From the NCBI GenBank assembly GCA_039819065.1, contig JBCBSS010000087.1, positions 1 through 32,825 of the forward strand: a stretch of DNA of 32,825 nucleotides, written 5' to 3'. This document shows positions 8,336 through 15,928 of this stretch, piece by piece; the stretch's first letter is position 1; every line of letters begins with the position of its first letter. The DNA is from JBCBSS01 sp039819065. Lineage in GTDB: Bacteria > Bacteroidota > Bacteroidia > Cytophagales > Cyclobacteriaceae. The notes beneath the pieces were generated by a model, which searched no databases, had not been told where the DNA came from, and saw only the letters and a program-made list of their open reading frames with translations. The translations under genes and the position numbers were made by a program.

Positions 8336-9334
8336 ATGTCTCTTTTTCCAACACAATATTCCCTACTCTCTTCCGAGGCCATCAATGACTTTTTAAAAAA
8401 ACAATATGGCTTCAAAGAGAGTAAGACAAAGCTGCTTATGCATGGCGTAAGCGATACTTATCTTATAGAAACCGATCAAGGCAAGTTTATCTTCAAAGTT
8501 CATCGTGTCACGCACCGTTCAATGGACGAACTACAGGGTGAAGTAGCCATTCTAGATATCTTAAAGGCCAACAATGCCAAGGTATCTTATGTCATCGAAG
8601 ATATCGAAGGAAATCAAATCCAAACCATGGAAGCTGCCGAGGGCACTAAGCACGGAATTCTCTACTCATTTGCCGAAGGGAAAATGAGTTACGACTTCAC
8701 CGATAAGCAGTTACACATGCTGGGAAGGGAGATGGCCTTCAACCATAATATTCTCGTCGATATAGAAATCAAACACAATAGGCTCGTTTACGATACCAAC
8801 ACCACACTAAAAGAGCCTATTCAAGTACTGGAAGAGGCATTCGAGGATTATAGAGAAGGCTGGCAGTATATGAGTGATCTGGCTGATCGCGTCATCAAAA
8901 AGATGGCAACCTATGATCTGAATTCCTTTAGCTACGGGTACTGTCACTACGATTATATGCCCAAGAATTTCCATTTCGATGAGCAGGACAATCTCACCGT
9001 ATTTGACTTTGATTTTCTAGGTAAAGGCGAACTGGTTAATGATTTGATGAGTTTCAAAGTCCATTACTTTCTTCACGTTGTAGTAAAGGGAATGCCTTTT
9101 GAGGAATCCGAAGCTTGTTTTGCTAAAGTAATTGAGGGATACCGTTCTGTACGTCATCTTTCTGATGCAGAGACAGAAGCGATAGCATACTACGGTATCA
9201 TGTTCTGGACGTTCTACCTGGCCTATCAATATCAGCACTATGAGGAATGGTCCAACAGTTTCTTCAATCAGGCACACTTACGCACCTGGGTTGAGCGCCT
9301 GAAAAAATGGGAGGAGTTGTATTGCAGTTTTTAA
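8336..9334 (+). CDS. Aminoglycoside phosphotransferase-fold (APH/homoserine kinase II-like) kinase
   Basis: 332 residues. The APH fold is shown by Lys54 in FIFKVHR, the catalytic loop HYDYMPKN (His204, Asp206, Asn211) and the metal-binding DFDF (224-227). The N-terminal SDTYLIET segment matches the ATP-binding lobe. Members phosphorylate small hydroxyl compounds (homoserine, choline, aminoglycosides, hydroxylysine) in the cytoplasm. The substrate cannot be read here and there is no resistance-cassette context. The gene starts 48 bp after the HxlR gene, on the same strand, with an ATG at 8336. Confidence 0.85.
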   Translation: MSLFPTQYSLLSSEAINDFLKKQYGFKESKTKLLMHGVSDTYLIETDQGKFIFKVHRVTHRSMDELQGEVAILDILKANNAKVSYVIEDIEGNQIQTMEAAEGTKHGILYSFAEGKMSYDFTDKQLHMLGREMAFNHNILVDIEIKHNRLVYDTNTTLKEPIQVLEEAFEDYREGWQYMSDLADRVIKKMATYDLNSFSYGYCHYDYMPKNFHFDEQDNLTVFDFDFLGKGELVNDLMSFKVHYFLHVVVKGMPFEESEACFAKVIEGYRSVRHLSDAETEAIAYYGIMFWTFYLAYQYQHYEEWSNSFFNQAHLRTWVERLKKWEELYCSF

Positions 9335-9394
9335 TCAACGGATAATTTTCAAAACCGGAGATTCTGAATATCTTAAAGTTGCTAAAAAGTGATT

Positions 9395-9925
9395 ATGAAG
9401 AAATTCTATTGGAACTCCGAAAAGATCATGAGCACATCCGCTATTATGATCAGTTTGATGACTCTTTTCGTCCTATCTTATCAAACCAAGATTATTCGCG
9501 AGCAACAAAGGCTTTCCGTACTTCCATACCTTTCCATTTTCAATGAGAATACCGGTGGCCCCAATTTCAAGCTTTCAATAAAGAACGACGGCATAGGCCC
9601 TGCTTTTATTGAATCAGTTGAGGTGATTTATAAGGACAAGACTTATGAAACCGACTTGCCCCAGTTTTTATATGATAATATACCTGAAATGGACAGCATA
9701 GATAATATCTATCATTCTAATTTGGGGCCTGGACAGCTTGTTCCTCCTGGCTTACAATTGAACATTCTTGAAGTGAACGACTCACAAGAGAGTGGCGTAC
9801 AACTAGTCCAGTTATTGCAAAAACTGGGTAATGAAGGTATCGACCTGAAAATCGTATATCGCTCGATTTACGAAGAGCGCTGGCAACTCACTATACGTAA
9901 CAACTTTCCTGAGAAACTAGATTGA
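9395..9925 (+). CDS. Hypothetical protein with one N-terminal membrane anchor
   Basis: 176 residues from the ATG at 9395; a GTG two codons earlier is less likely. One membrane helix (about residues 11-29, SAIMISLMTLFVLSYQ) is followed by a basic linker and an ectodomain. That domain looks beta-rich: LSIKNDGIGPAFIESVEVIYKDKTY is a pattern often seen in Ig- or C2-like folds of small anchored proteins. I do not recognise a family. It ends one base before the next start region, so the two genes are very probably translated together. Confidence 0.75.
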   Translation: MKKFYWNSEKIMSTSAIMISLMTLFVLSYQTKIIREQQRLSVLPYLSIFNENTGGPNFKLSIKNDGIGPAFIESVEVIYKDKTYETDLPQFLYDNIPEMDSIDNIYHSNLGPGQLVPPGLQLNILEVNDSQESGVQLVQLLQKLGNEGIDLKIVYRSIYEERWQLTIRNNFPEKLD

Positions 9926-9935
9926 AGTGGGCGGT

Positions 9936-10541
9936 ATGGTACTCAACCTCTCATTCCGAAAATGGCTTTTCATAGTGATCATGCTACTTATTTGTGGACA
10001 GTTTATGGTCGATAAGGCAAAAGCTATTACTCAGGGTCTTGGAGGTACACTTTTGTTTATTAATGTTAATGAAATCATAGACTATCGATTCAAAGGGAAG
10101 CGCAACAAAGATTCGCAACAGTTTAGAATTCGATCTGTCAACCATGGCTTTTTCCGATTTCTATTAATCGCTTTAGGGCTCATATTCATAATAGGGAACA
10201 TAGCTTTCTTGCGTTTATTTGAGTGGTATTATTCCGAAGGCATTGTGATCGCCGTAGGTGTTTTATTCATAGTTAATAGCCTCTTTCTTTTGCCCACAGG
10301 CGTCGTTCGTGTTGATAGTAATGAGCTGATTATTGAAAATACCGATTCAGCGTTCAAGACTGAGTCAATAGATTTTATTGAAATCAGGCCAGATGAACTT
10401 CTTATTCATCTGAAAGACAAGCCTCACTTTAGTACCAGAAAATTCAGGTTCTCTGGAAAAGACCTTCAAAGGTTTAAGAAATTCCTATCGGAACGCTTAA
10501 AAGAAACTGGCATTCAAACCATAATCAGCTATGAACGCTAA
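9936..10541 (+). CDS. Hypothetical membrane protein with a C-terminal PH-like region
   Basis: 201 residues from the ATG at 9936; the GTG at 9927 is the alternative, 2 bases after the preceding stop. Hydrophobic segments lie near the N-terminus and as a pair at about residues 70-125 (FLLIALGLIFIIGNIAF and a following helix). They precede a hydrophilic end whose strand pattern (VVRVDSNELIIENTDSAFKTESIDFIEIRPDELLIHLKD) recalls bacterial PH-like domains. No enzyme motif is seen. Its last four bases overlap the end of the convergent fabF-like gene. Confidence 0.72.
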   Translation: MVLNLSFRKWLFIVIMLLICGQFMVDKAKAITQGLGGTLLFINVNEIIDYRFKGKRNKDSQQFRIRSVNHGFFRFLLIALGLIFIIGNIAFLRLFEWYYSEGIVIAVGVLFIVNSLFLLPTGVVRVDSNELIIENTDSAFKTESIDFIEIRPDELLIHLKDKPHFSTRKFRFSGKDLQRFKKFLSERLKETGIQTIISYER

Positions 10542-11791
10542 TCATCATATCTTTTAAAGATGATCGTAGAATTGTGCCCGCCAAAGCCGAAGGTATTGCT
10601 CAGAGCATATTCAATGGGTTGTTGAACCGCTTGTCCAAATACGATATTGAGTCCTTCTGGTATTTCAGGGTCGGGGTTTACGGTATTGATTGTTGGAGGG
10701 ATAACGCCTTTGTAAACACCCATTATAGTAGCCAGGGCTTCAATCGCTCCAGCAGCGCCAAGCAGGTGCCCGGTCATGGATTTGGTAGCAGTGATGAGCG
10801 TATCCTCACTATCCTTACCCAAAAAGCTTTTGATCGCTTTTAACTCCCTGATATCCCCTAGTGGCGTAGATGTAGCGTGCGTATTGATGTAGCCGATTCG
10901 TGAAGGTTCGATTTCCGCATCCTCAGCTGCCATGTTCATACCAGCCAGGGCGCCCAAACCATCGGGGTGACTGGCCGTCATATGATAAGCATCTGCCGTC
11001 ATTCCTCCACCGACCAGCTCAGCATAGATTTTCGCACCACGGGCTACTGCATGCTCATATTCTTCCAGGATCAATGCCCCGGCACCTTCACCCATTACAA
11101 AACCGTCCCTATCAACATCGAAAGGGCGTGAGGCTGTTAGTGGGTCGTCATTTCTGGTGGATAAGGCTTTCATGGCATTGAAGCCACCAATACCGGATTT
11201 AGTAATGGCAGATTCAGAGCCACCGGCAATCATGAAGTCGACTTTTCCCCATTTTATATAGTTGAAAGCATCAATTATGGCCGTATTGGATGAAGCACAT
11301 GCGGAGACGGTACAATAGTTAAGCCCTTTTAATCCAAACTTGATGGACAGTACTCCTGAAGGGGTATCTACCAAAATTCTAGGTATAAAGAACGGAGAAA
11401 ACCTTGGTGCTTTATCATCTTGAGGAATGGCCTGCATTTCATTTTCAAAGGTGTTAATACCACCATTGCCTGAGGCCCATATCACACCAAATCGGTTGGT
11501 GTTGATCTTGTCGAGCGCTAGCCCAGAGTCTTTAAGCGCTTCTTCCGCTGTTAGAATCGCATATTGCGTGAAGAGATCGTAGCGTCTGATTTCCTTTCTG
11601 TCAAAGTTATCCTCAGGCTTATAGTCCTTAACTTCACAGGCGAATTGTGTTTTAAAATGCGTCGCATTGAAGCTCGTAATTGGTGTAGCACCACTGACTC
11701 CTTTTTCGAGGTTCTTCCAAAAGACTTCTAATGAGTTTCCCAGGGGTGTAAGTGCCCCCAGACCAGTAACCGCTACTCTTCTAATTTTCAT
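10538..11791 (-). CDS. fabF: Beta-ketoacyl-ACP synthase II (FabF-type), stand-alone paralogue
   Basis: 417 residues, close to the usual 410-415. It condenses malonyl-ACP with acyl-ACP in fatty-acid chain elongation. The complete Cys-His-His triad is visible: Cys165 (SACASS), His305 (NTHATSTPLGD) and His342 (GHLLGAAGA), with Lys337 just before. The glycine-rich C-terminus NTFGFGGHNSTIIF is intact. No acpP or rnc gene is adjacent, so this is probably a secondary FabF and not the housekeeping copy; it could also serve a specialised lipid or polyketide route. It is convergent with the upstream membrane-protein gene (4-bp overlap) and lies 159 bp downstream of a TetR gene on the same strand, which may regulate it. 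Confidence 0.9.
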   Translation of the reverse strand: MKIRRVAVTGLGALTPLGNSLEVFWKNLEKGVSGATPITSFNATHFKTQFACEVKDYKPEDNFDRKEIRRYDLFTQYAILTAEEALKDSGLALDKINTNRFGVIWASGNGGINTFENEMQAIPQDDKAPRFSPFFIPRILVDTPSGVLSIKFGLKGLNYCTVSACASSNTAIIDAFNYIKWGKVDFMIAGGSESAITKSGIGGFNAMKALSTRNDDPLTASRPFDVDRDGFVMGEGAGALILEEYEHAVARGAKIYAELVGGGMTADAYHMTASHPDGLGALAGMNMAAEDAEIEPSRIGYINTHATSTPLGDIRELKAIKSFLGKDSEDTLITATKSMTGHLLGAAGAIEALATIMGVYKGVIPPTINTVNPDPEIPEGLNIVFGQAVQQPIEYALSNTFGFGGHNSTIIFKRYDD

Positions 11792-11913
11792 ACTTAGTTG
11801 GTGTATGTACTCATATCGGCTTGCCGTTCTGGTTCTAATTGACCCCCAAATGCTTGCCGAACAAATGGCTTAATCTATAATATTATAAAATGTCTGATTC
11901 AATTAATGTTTCT

Positions 11914-11921
11914 CAAAACTA
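11914..11921 (-). promoter_or_regulatory. Possible Bacteroidota -7 element for the fabF-like gene
   Basis: Read on the minus strand this is TAGTTTTG, an exact fit to the TAnnTTTG element of Bacteroidota primary promoters. It lies about 123 bases upstream of the fabF start. A matching TTG at -33 is not evident (GATTAC occupies that place), so the call is weak. Confidence 0.3.
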
Positions 11922-11950
11922 TATTTCTGTTAAAAAAAGTAATCAGATTA

Positions 11951-12517
11951 CTAAGGGGTCAATTCCAGTTTGATCTGATCGACGATCTGATAGAACTGAT
12001 CTTGGCCACCAATTCTGGCCACCAATAAGGAGCCGGCCATGGTAGCAGCCAGTACTACAGCCTTGGCTTCGGCAGTGCCTTTATAGTCGCAGATGCCTGA
12101 TTGCTTACCTTGATGGAGAAGATCGGTCAACCATTCTAAAATATCGATCACCAAAAGCTGTGCTTCATTTCTGATTTCATCTGATAGTGTTAGATAATCC
12201 CTCGCTACAGAAGCGACCATGCAGACACGTCCCTGGTTTTTAAGGTTATGCTCATATATTCCGAAAAACCAGTTTAGCTTTTCCCACCAGTCTGCCGGTT
12301 GGGTTTTTACCGCGCCATCCGTGAAACGATCATGGTCTCTTTTTACAAGCTCAAGGCACAGGGCTTCTTTAGTAGGATAGTGGTAATGTATAGCTGCATT
12401 CTTAATGCCTAGTTCTACCGCAATATGATGGTAGCTAAACGCATTGTAACCCTTTCTTTGGAAAAGGTCTTCAGCCAGGTTTAGGATTTTCTGCTTTGTA
12501 TCTCTCACTGCACTCAT
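11951..12517 (-). CDS. TetR/AcrR-family transcriptional regulator
   Basis: 188 residues from the ATG at 12515-12517; a GTG directly upstream is the alternative. The N-terminal helix-turn-helix is typical: ILNLAEDLFQRKGYNAFSYHHIAVELGIKNAAIHYHYPTKEAL. The C-terminal ligand domain is divergent, as usual, and includes a WWEKLNWFF segment. TetR proteins normally repress their own and neighbouring genes until a small hydrophobic ligand binds. A perfect palindrome sits 14 bp upstream of the start. The neighbouring fabF paralogue downstream and the decayed cyclase-family gene upstream are candidate targets. Confidence 0.93.
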   Translation of the reverse strand: MSAVRDTKQKILNLAEDLFQRKGYNAFSYHHIAVELGIKNAAIHYHYPTKEALCLELVKRDHDRFTDGAVKTQPADWWEKLNWFFGIYEHNLKNQGRVCMVASVARDYLTLSDEIRNEAQLLVIDILEWLTDLLHQGKQSGICDYKGTAEAKAVVLAATMAGSLLVARIGGQDQFYQIVDQIKLELTP

Positions 12518-12530
12518 CACACCTTAAATA

Positions 12531-12546
12531 TACTTACTAGTAAGTA
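12531..12546. promoter_or_regulatory. Perfect 16-bp palindrome, likely TetR operator
   Basis: TACTTACTAGTAAGTA is its own reverse complement, centred 22 bp upstream of the TetR start codon. It has the ACTnACTnGTnAGT form seen in many TetR-family operators, which are usually 15-20 bp palindromes at the regulator's own promoter. It also lies between the TetR gene and the decayed divergent gene, and may once have controlled both. Confidence 0.75.
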
Positions 12547-12687
12547 AAATTTAGGGTGATTTCCAAAACCGATTTGAATCATAGGGTGGTATAAATAGTC
12601 TCTGCCAAAGGCCATCCTTGTAGCACAGACATATATGATCAAAAGATAATGTTGCTAAGAACGGGATAAATGGGAACTGATGAAGTA

Positions 12688-12901
12688 GCGCCAGAGATTG
12701 GGGCCAATCTATACTTCTAGGGTTAGGCCTGCAAGTGGCCAAGGGATTGGTTGAACACGGTACAATCAAGGCAATCGGCCTCGACACACCTAGTATCGAT
12801 ACGGCCAATCAACCTTGTTTGAAAATCATTAAATGTCGTTTGAGAAAAATATCTCGGTATTTGAAAACCTGGCTATAAAGGCAACTGCTTTAAATACTGA
12901 A
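12688..12901 (+). pseudogene. Remnant of a cyclase-family (PF04199-like) metal-dependent hydrolase gene
   Basis: No intact reading frame spans this region, but two pieces in different frames match consecutive parts of the family C-terminus. Frame 3 from about 12688 reads DWGQSILLGLGLQ, then VAKGLVEHGTIKAIGLDTPSID (12735-12800), the hallmark GIDTPSID segment. Frame 2 from 12818 reads FENH, a TAA stop at 12830, then MSFEKNISVFENLA up to about 12880, matching the family's H-x-x-L…n-I-x-x-F-E-N-L end. So there is at least one frameshift and one stop. The upstream two thirds of the gene are missing or unrecognisable. Intact members are kynurenine formamidase-like or polyketide-cyclase-like enzymes of about 220-260 residues. 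The remnant is divergent from the TetR gene across the operator palindrome, a usual position for a regulated target. Confidence 0.75.
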
Positions 12902-12902
12902 A

Positions 12903-13412
12903 TTACTCTTCCACTAGAATAGCCAAAGAACTCATGGTGTTTTGTACTTTGATATTCGATTGATCAAAATAAGCTTTGTTCATTTCGAATTTAAGTTTCC
13001 CACCATCGGTCAAAAGATTCAGATTAGCTCCTTGTTGTGCTATACCCGGAGATTCTCCGACCAGAACAACAGCATGTTTTCTGGCTTCCTCTCGAAGGCC
13101 ATCAACCGCTGCTTTACTCTTGTCAGGAACGTAAATCATATGAAAGCCCTCAACTGATTCTCCAGGCTTGTAGATTCTAACCTCAACTGATTTATTATTC
13201 ACCTTCCTGGTTTCAAATATCTCGTTGAGATACTTTTCAATGTCGTCCTTGCCTACTATACCAAGCTTATATTTTTCCTGTGCTTTGGTTTGAGGCCATT
13301 GTATATTTTGCATCAACTTGTAGACAAATATGGCCTTGAACTTATGGACTTGTGCCGGAGATTTAAAGCTTATCAGCCCAATCAACAATACTACTATTAC
13401 CGCTCGCTTCAT
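12903..13412 (-). CDS. YfiR/DUF4154-family periplasmic protein
   Basis: 169 residues with a signal peptide (RAVIVVLLIGLISFKSPAQ). The mature part starts with the family motif FKAIFVYKLMQNIQWPQ (about 25-41) and continues with YKLGIVGKDD and a late VQNTMSSLAILVEE. In Pseudomonas, YfiR is a periplasmic inhibitor of the diguanylate cyclase YfiN. Bacteroidota have many such proteins of unknown partner, and no cyclase or TonB gene is adjacent here. It ends two bases after the cyclase remnant. Confidence 0.85.
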   Translation of the reverse strand: MKRAVIVVLLIGLISFKSPAQVHKFKAIFVYKLMQNIQWPQTKAQEKYKLGIVGKDDIEKYLNEIFETRKVNNKSVEVRIYKPGESVEGFHMIYVPDKSKAAVDGLREEARKHAVVLVGESPGIAQQGANLNLLTDGGKLKFEMNKAYFDQSNIKVQNTMSSLAILVEE

Positions 13413-14013
13413 TTTCTAATGTTTGCTCTTTTTGTTTCTTTTTCTTGACTATCCATCCAGCTTTGGCTGATTGTAACAGCTATACAGCCGTGGACATTAC
13501 ACCACAAAGGCTAATTCAACATATAATGGTTCCCAAACGTTTTGTCGCCATCCAAGTAGAAATAATGAAATATCCATGCCTGATAGTTCTATTTTCGAAC
13601 ATAAATGGTCTGTGTATGTCTTAAAAAGATGCTTTCAATACCATTTTTGGCGTATAGCACAAGCAATGCTTTTTACATATCTGTCGTGCTTCTGACCACT
13701 AGGTAGGTAATTCAATAGAATTGTTTGAAAATACTGGCTGGTGCTTAGTTGCCGTTCATAAGTAATCAATAGGGTTAAGGTAGAACATTTTTTTCCAACC
13801 TTGTCTGTCATTGTCTGCCCGCCACACATAGGGTATGGGAGTGATGATAGAATAGTGGAGGTGATGTTGCTTTCCTTTACTTTCGAAGTTTAGCCAACCG
13901 GTAAAAGATGAATCGAGATGATCAAAATAATGCAGCTTCTATTCTAGCCTAATTCATTAAGTAGTTATACACCAAAATATTTTATACTCAGTATGCCATG
14001 TCAACTGAGTTAA
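13413..14013. other. Gene-poor intergenic stretch
   Basis: About 600 bases with no convincing gene. A 64-codon minus-strand frame at 13635-13829 has no recognisable motif. A 26-codon minus-strand frame near 13505-13590 (MDISLFLLGWRQNVWEPLY) is equally unassigned. The stretch may hold fragments of lost genes. No tRNA, IS end or CRISPR repeat was seen. Confidence 0.5.
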
Positions 14014-14550
14014 TTAAAGACCTAAACTATCCAATCGGCTTTCTATTTTTTCAAATAAAATTTCACAAAATTCGTTTCTCTGTCGAGTATTACAATTTGA
14101 AAAATCCTTTAGATTACCTTGAGAGGTTCTAAATCTAAATATTTGTGATGAGTCCAGACCCTTTAAATTATGTCTCTTTAAATTAATATTGCTTAACATA
14201 ATAGGTATGTAAGGCTTTCCTTTCTCTCCATTGAATATTGGCAATTCTTGATTAGTTATAAAGCTACTATTCAAAAAGGATGGGGTAACAAGAAGTAGAC
14301 CCAAATCACAATCATCAAGAGCTTTTTTTATTTCATTTGACCAACTTTGGCCAGGAAGCAGATCATCTTCGTCTCTCCATATTTTATATTTATACTTGAG
14401 TGACGGGCCTAATTGAGATACTATTAACTTCTTGAATTTTGAGGCAAGGGTGAGATTTTCATGTGCGTATGACAAAAAAAACCTTACCTCAGTCCTGTTA
14501 TTTGACATAGGTAATTCGGTTTTGTATAAATTGGGGTCGAAGTTAGCCAT
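14014..14550 (-). CDS. Solitary TIR-domain protein
   Basis: 178 residues, almost entirely one TIR domain: VRFFLSYAHEN (box 1, about 22-32), IWRDEDDLLPGQSW (57-70, the BB-loop region), NEIKKALDDCDLGLLLVTPSFLNSSFITNQE. Glu73 in SWSNEI aligns with the catalytic Glu of NAD-cleaving TIRs such as SARM1. Bacterial TIR proteins degrade NAD+ or make cyclic ADP-ribose signals, often in anti-phage systems. No partner gene (Argonaute, SIR2-like, ThsA or STAND sensor) is adjacent. The gene is AT-rich: I count 14 and 15 G+C in rows 14041-14100 and 14161-14220, against 29 of 60 in row 15181-15240. With its gene-poor flanks this suggests recent acquisition. The start is the ATG at 14548-14550; Met15 is an alternative. 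Confidence 0.85.
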   Translation of the reverse strand: MANFDPNLYKTELPMSNNRTEVRFFLSYAHENLTLASKFKKLIVSQLGPSLKYKYKIWRDEDDLLPGQSWSNEIKKALDDCDLGLLLVTPSFLNSSFITNQELPIFNGEKGKPYIPIMLSNINLKRHNLKGLDSSQIFRFRTSQGNLKDFSNCNTRQRNEFCEILFEKIESRLDSLGL

Positions 14551-14797
14551 TAAATGCTAATCTGAGAAGCAATAGAACATAATTTTACACAGACGACATT
14601 GTGATAAAATGCTTCTATGTCAGCAGTTTATGACGATTATTACTACGTGTAATTACCACTGAAAAAGGCAATTGAAGCTTTTAACTGACGTAACACAGTT
14701 TGTTTGTAGTTGAAGAAAGCTTATTCGCCTTCTCCATTTCGACCTTTTCAGCTTGAAGCTTTTAAGCATGGCTACCTAAATTCCAATCAAGCATAAC

Positions 14798-15766
14798 TTA
14801 GAATGGCAGCTTTCCTAAATCCACGTTTCCCCCGGTAAGTATAAGGCCTACTTTTAAGCCCTCGAATTTTTCCTTTTGTTTTAGGAGTGCAGCCAAAGGC
14901 ACAGCACATGAAGGTTCAATGATGATTTTCATTCTTTCCCATATCAACCTCATAGCAGCCACTATTTCTTCATCAGTGACGGTAATGATCTTTTCTACGT
15001 GTTGTTTGATGATATCAAAATTCCTCTCACCCAAAGAGGTAAGCAGGCCATCGGCTATGGTATTAGGTTTTGTGGATGGTATGATATGGCCTGCTTCAAA
15101 TGATCTATATGCATCATCGGCGCCGGTAGGTTCTCCTGCAATGACAGTGGTATCTGGGGAAAGAAGGTGAACCGAAAGGGCTGTTCCAGCTAATAAACCT
15201 CCGCCACCAACTGGCGTCATTATCACATCTAGGGTTTCCACTTTCTCACTTTCTCTCACTTGAGCAATCAACTCCTTGGCTGCGGTAGCTTGACCGGCTA
15301 TTACTTTATAGTCATCATAAGGATGAATGAAAGTAGCTCCTTTTTCCTCAATCAGTTTTTGGCAGGTGTTTTCGCGCGCTTCCAGGGTTGGTTCACAGGT
15401 AATCACTTCAGCACCATATCCCAATACCGCTTTTCTTTTCACTTCAGGCGCAGAGCTAGGCATAACGATATAGGCTTTGGCATTTCTCATTTTTGCCGCC
15501 AGTGCAACAGCTTGTGCATGATTACCCGATGAGTGTGTGGTTACACCTCGCTCCAGTTCTCCATCGCTCAAAGAAAAAATAGCATTCAGTGCACCACGGG
15601 CTTTAAATGCTCCCACCTTTTGGAAATTTTCACATTTGAAGTAAATCTGACAGCCAGCAATTTCATTAATGCTTTGGCTGGTCAATACTGGTGTTCTATG
15701 AATGTATGGGCTGATTCTATCATGAGCTTCAGAAATGGTCGGCAGATCGGGTACTTTATTTTCCAT
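14798..15766 (-). CDS. Fold-type II PLP enzyme: serine racemase / threonine (serine) dehydratase-like
   Basis: 322 residues from the ATG at 15764-15766; a 12-residue upstream extension is unlikely. The PLP lysine is Lys55 in FKARGAL. SSGNHAQA (79-86) binds the cofactor phosphate/substrate side, and GGGGLLAG (187-194) is the phosphate loop. The end closely follows mammalian serine racemase: EPTGADDAYRSFEAG (metal-site region), NTIADGL…SLG, VTDEEI, WERMKIIIEP and LTGGNVDL. There is no ACT domain, so it is not the allosteric biosynthetic IlvA. Candidate activities are L-serine racemisation, L-threonine/serine deamination, or 3-hydroxyaspartate dehydration. It stands alone between gene-poor DNA and the glycogen synthase gene. 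Confidence 0.9.
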   Translation of the reverse strand: MENKVPDLPTISEAHDRISPYIHRTPVLTSQSINEIAGCQIYFKCENFQKVGAFKARGALNAIFSLSDGELERGVTTHSSGNHAQAVALAAKMRNAKAYIVMPSSAPEVKRKAVLGYGAEVITCEPTLEARENTCQKLIEEKGATFIHPYDDYKVIAGQATAAKELIAQVRESEKVETLDVIMTPVGGGGLLAGTALSVHLLSPDTTVIAGEPTGADDAYRSFEAGHIIPSTKPNTIADGLLTSLGERNFDIIKQHVEKIITVTDEEIVAAMRLIWERMKIIIEPSCAVPLAALLKQKEKFEGLKVGLILTGGNVDLGKLPF

Positions 15767-15928
15767 AGCAAATGTTAAGCTTACAACTTTAATAAACTTC
15801 AAGGGAATATATCAGCCAAAACCGAAAAGAAATGCCTGCCACTATCATTGGCTTTTTGACTATTTCGGTTTCCAGTGATTTTCTTGCGGCGCAGATAGGT
15901 TCTATCTCCAGCCTAGGTTCTTAGAGAT

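Noticed and set aside
8336..9334. APH-fold protein as an aminoglycoside resistance gene
   Set aside because: Only the generic APH motifs are present and there is no cassette or mobile context; other small-molecule substrates are more likely.
12551..12808. 85-codon minus-strand frame beside the TetR gene
   Set aside because: The plus strand of the same bases carries the cyclase-family remnant; the minus frame has no domain character.
10538..13412. FabF, TetR, cyclase remnant and YfiR as a polyketide-type biosynthetic cluster
   Set aside because: There is no ACP, chain-length factor or tailoring enzyme, the cyclase is decayed and YfiR is unrelated; the FabF looks like a primary-metabolism paralogue.
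13635..13829. 64-codon minus-strand frame in the gene-poor stretch
   Set aside because: No family resemblance, no good initiation context and no neighbour; too weak to call a gene.
14551..14797. Partial dyad (ATTTTACACA…TGTGATAAAAT) upstream of the TIR gene
   Set aside because: The arms are unequal by one base and the region is AT-rich; it could arise by chance, so it is not called an operator.
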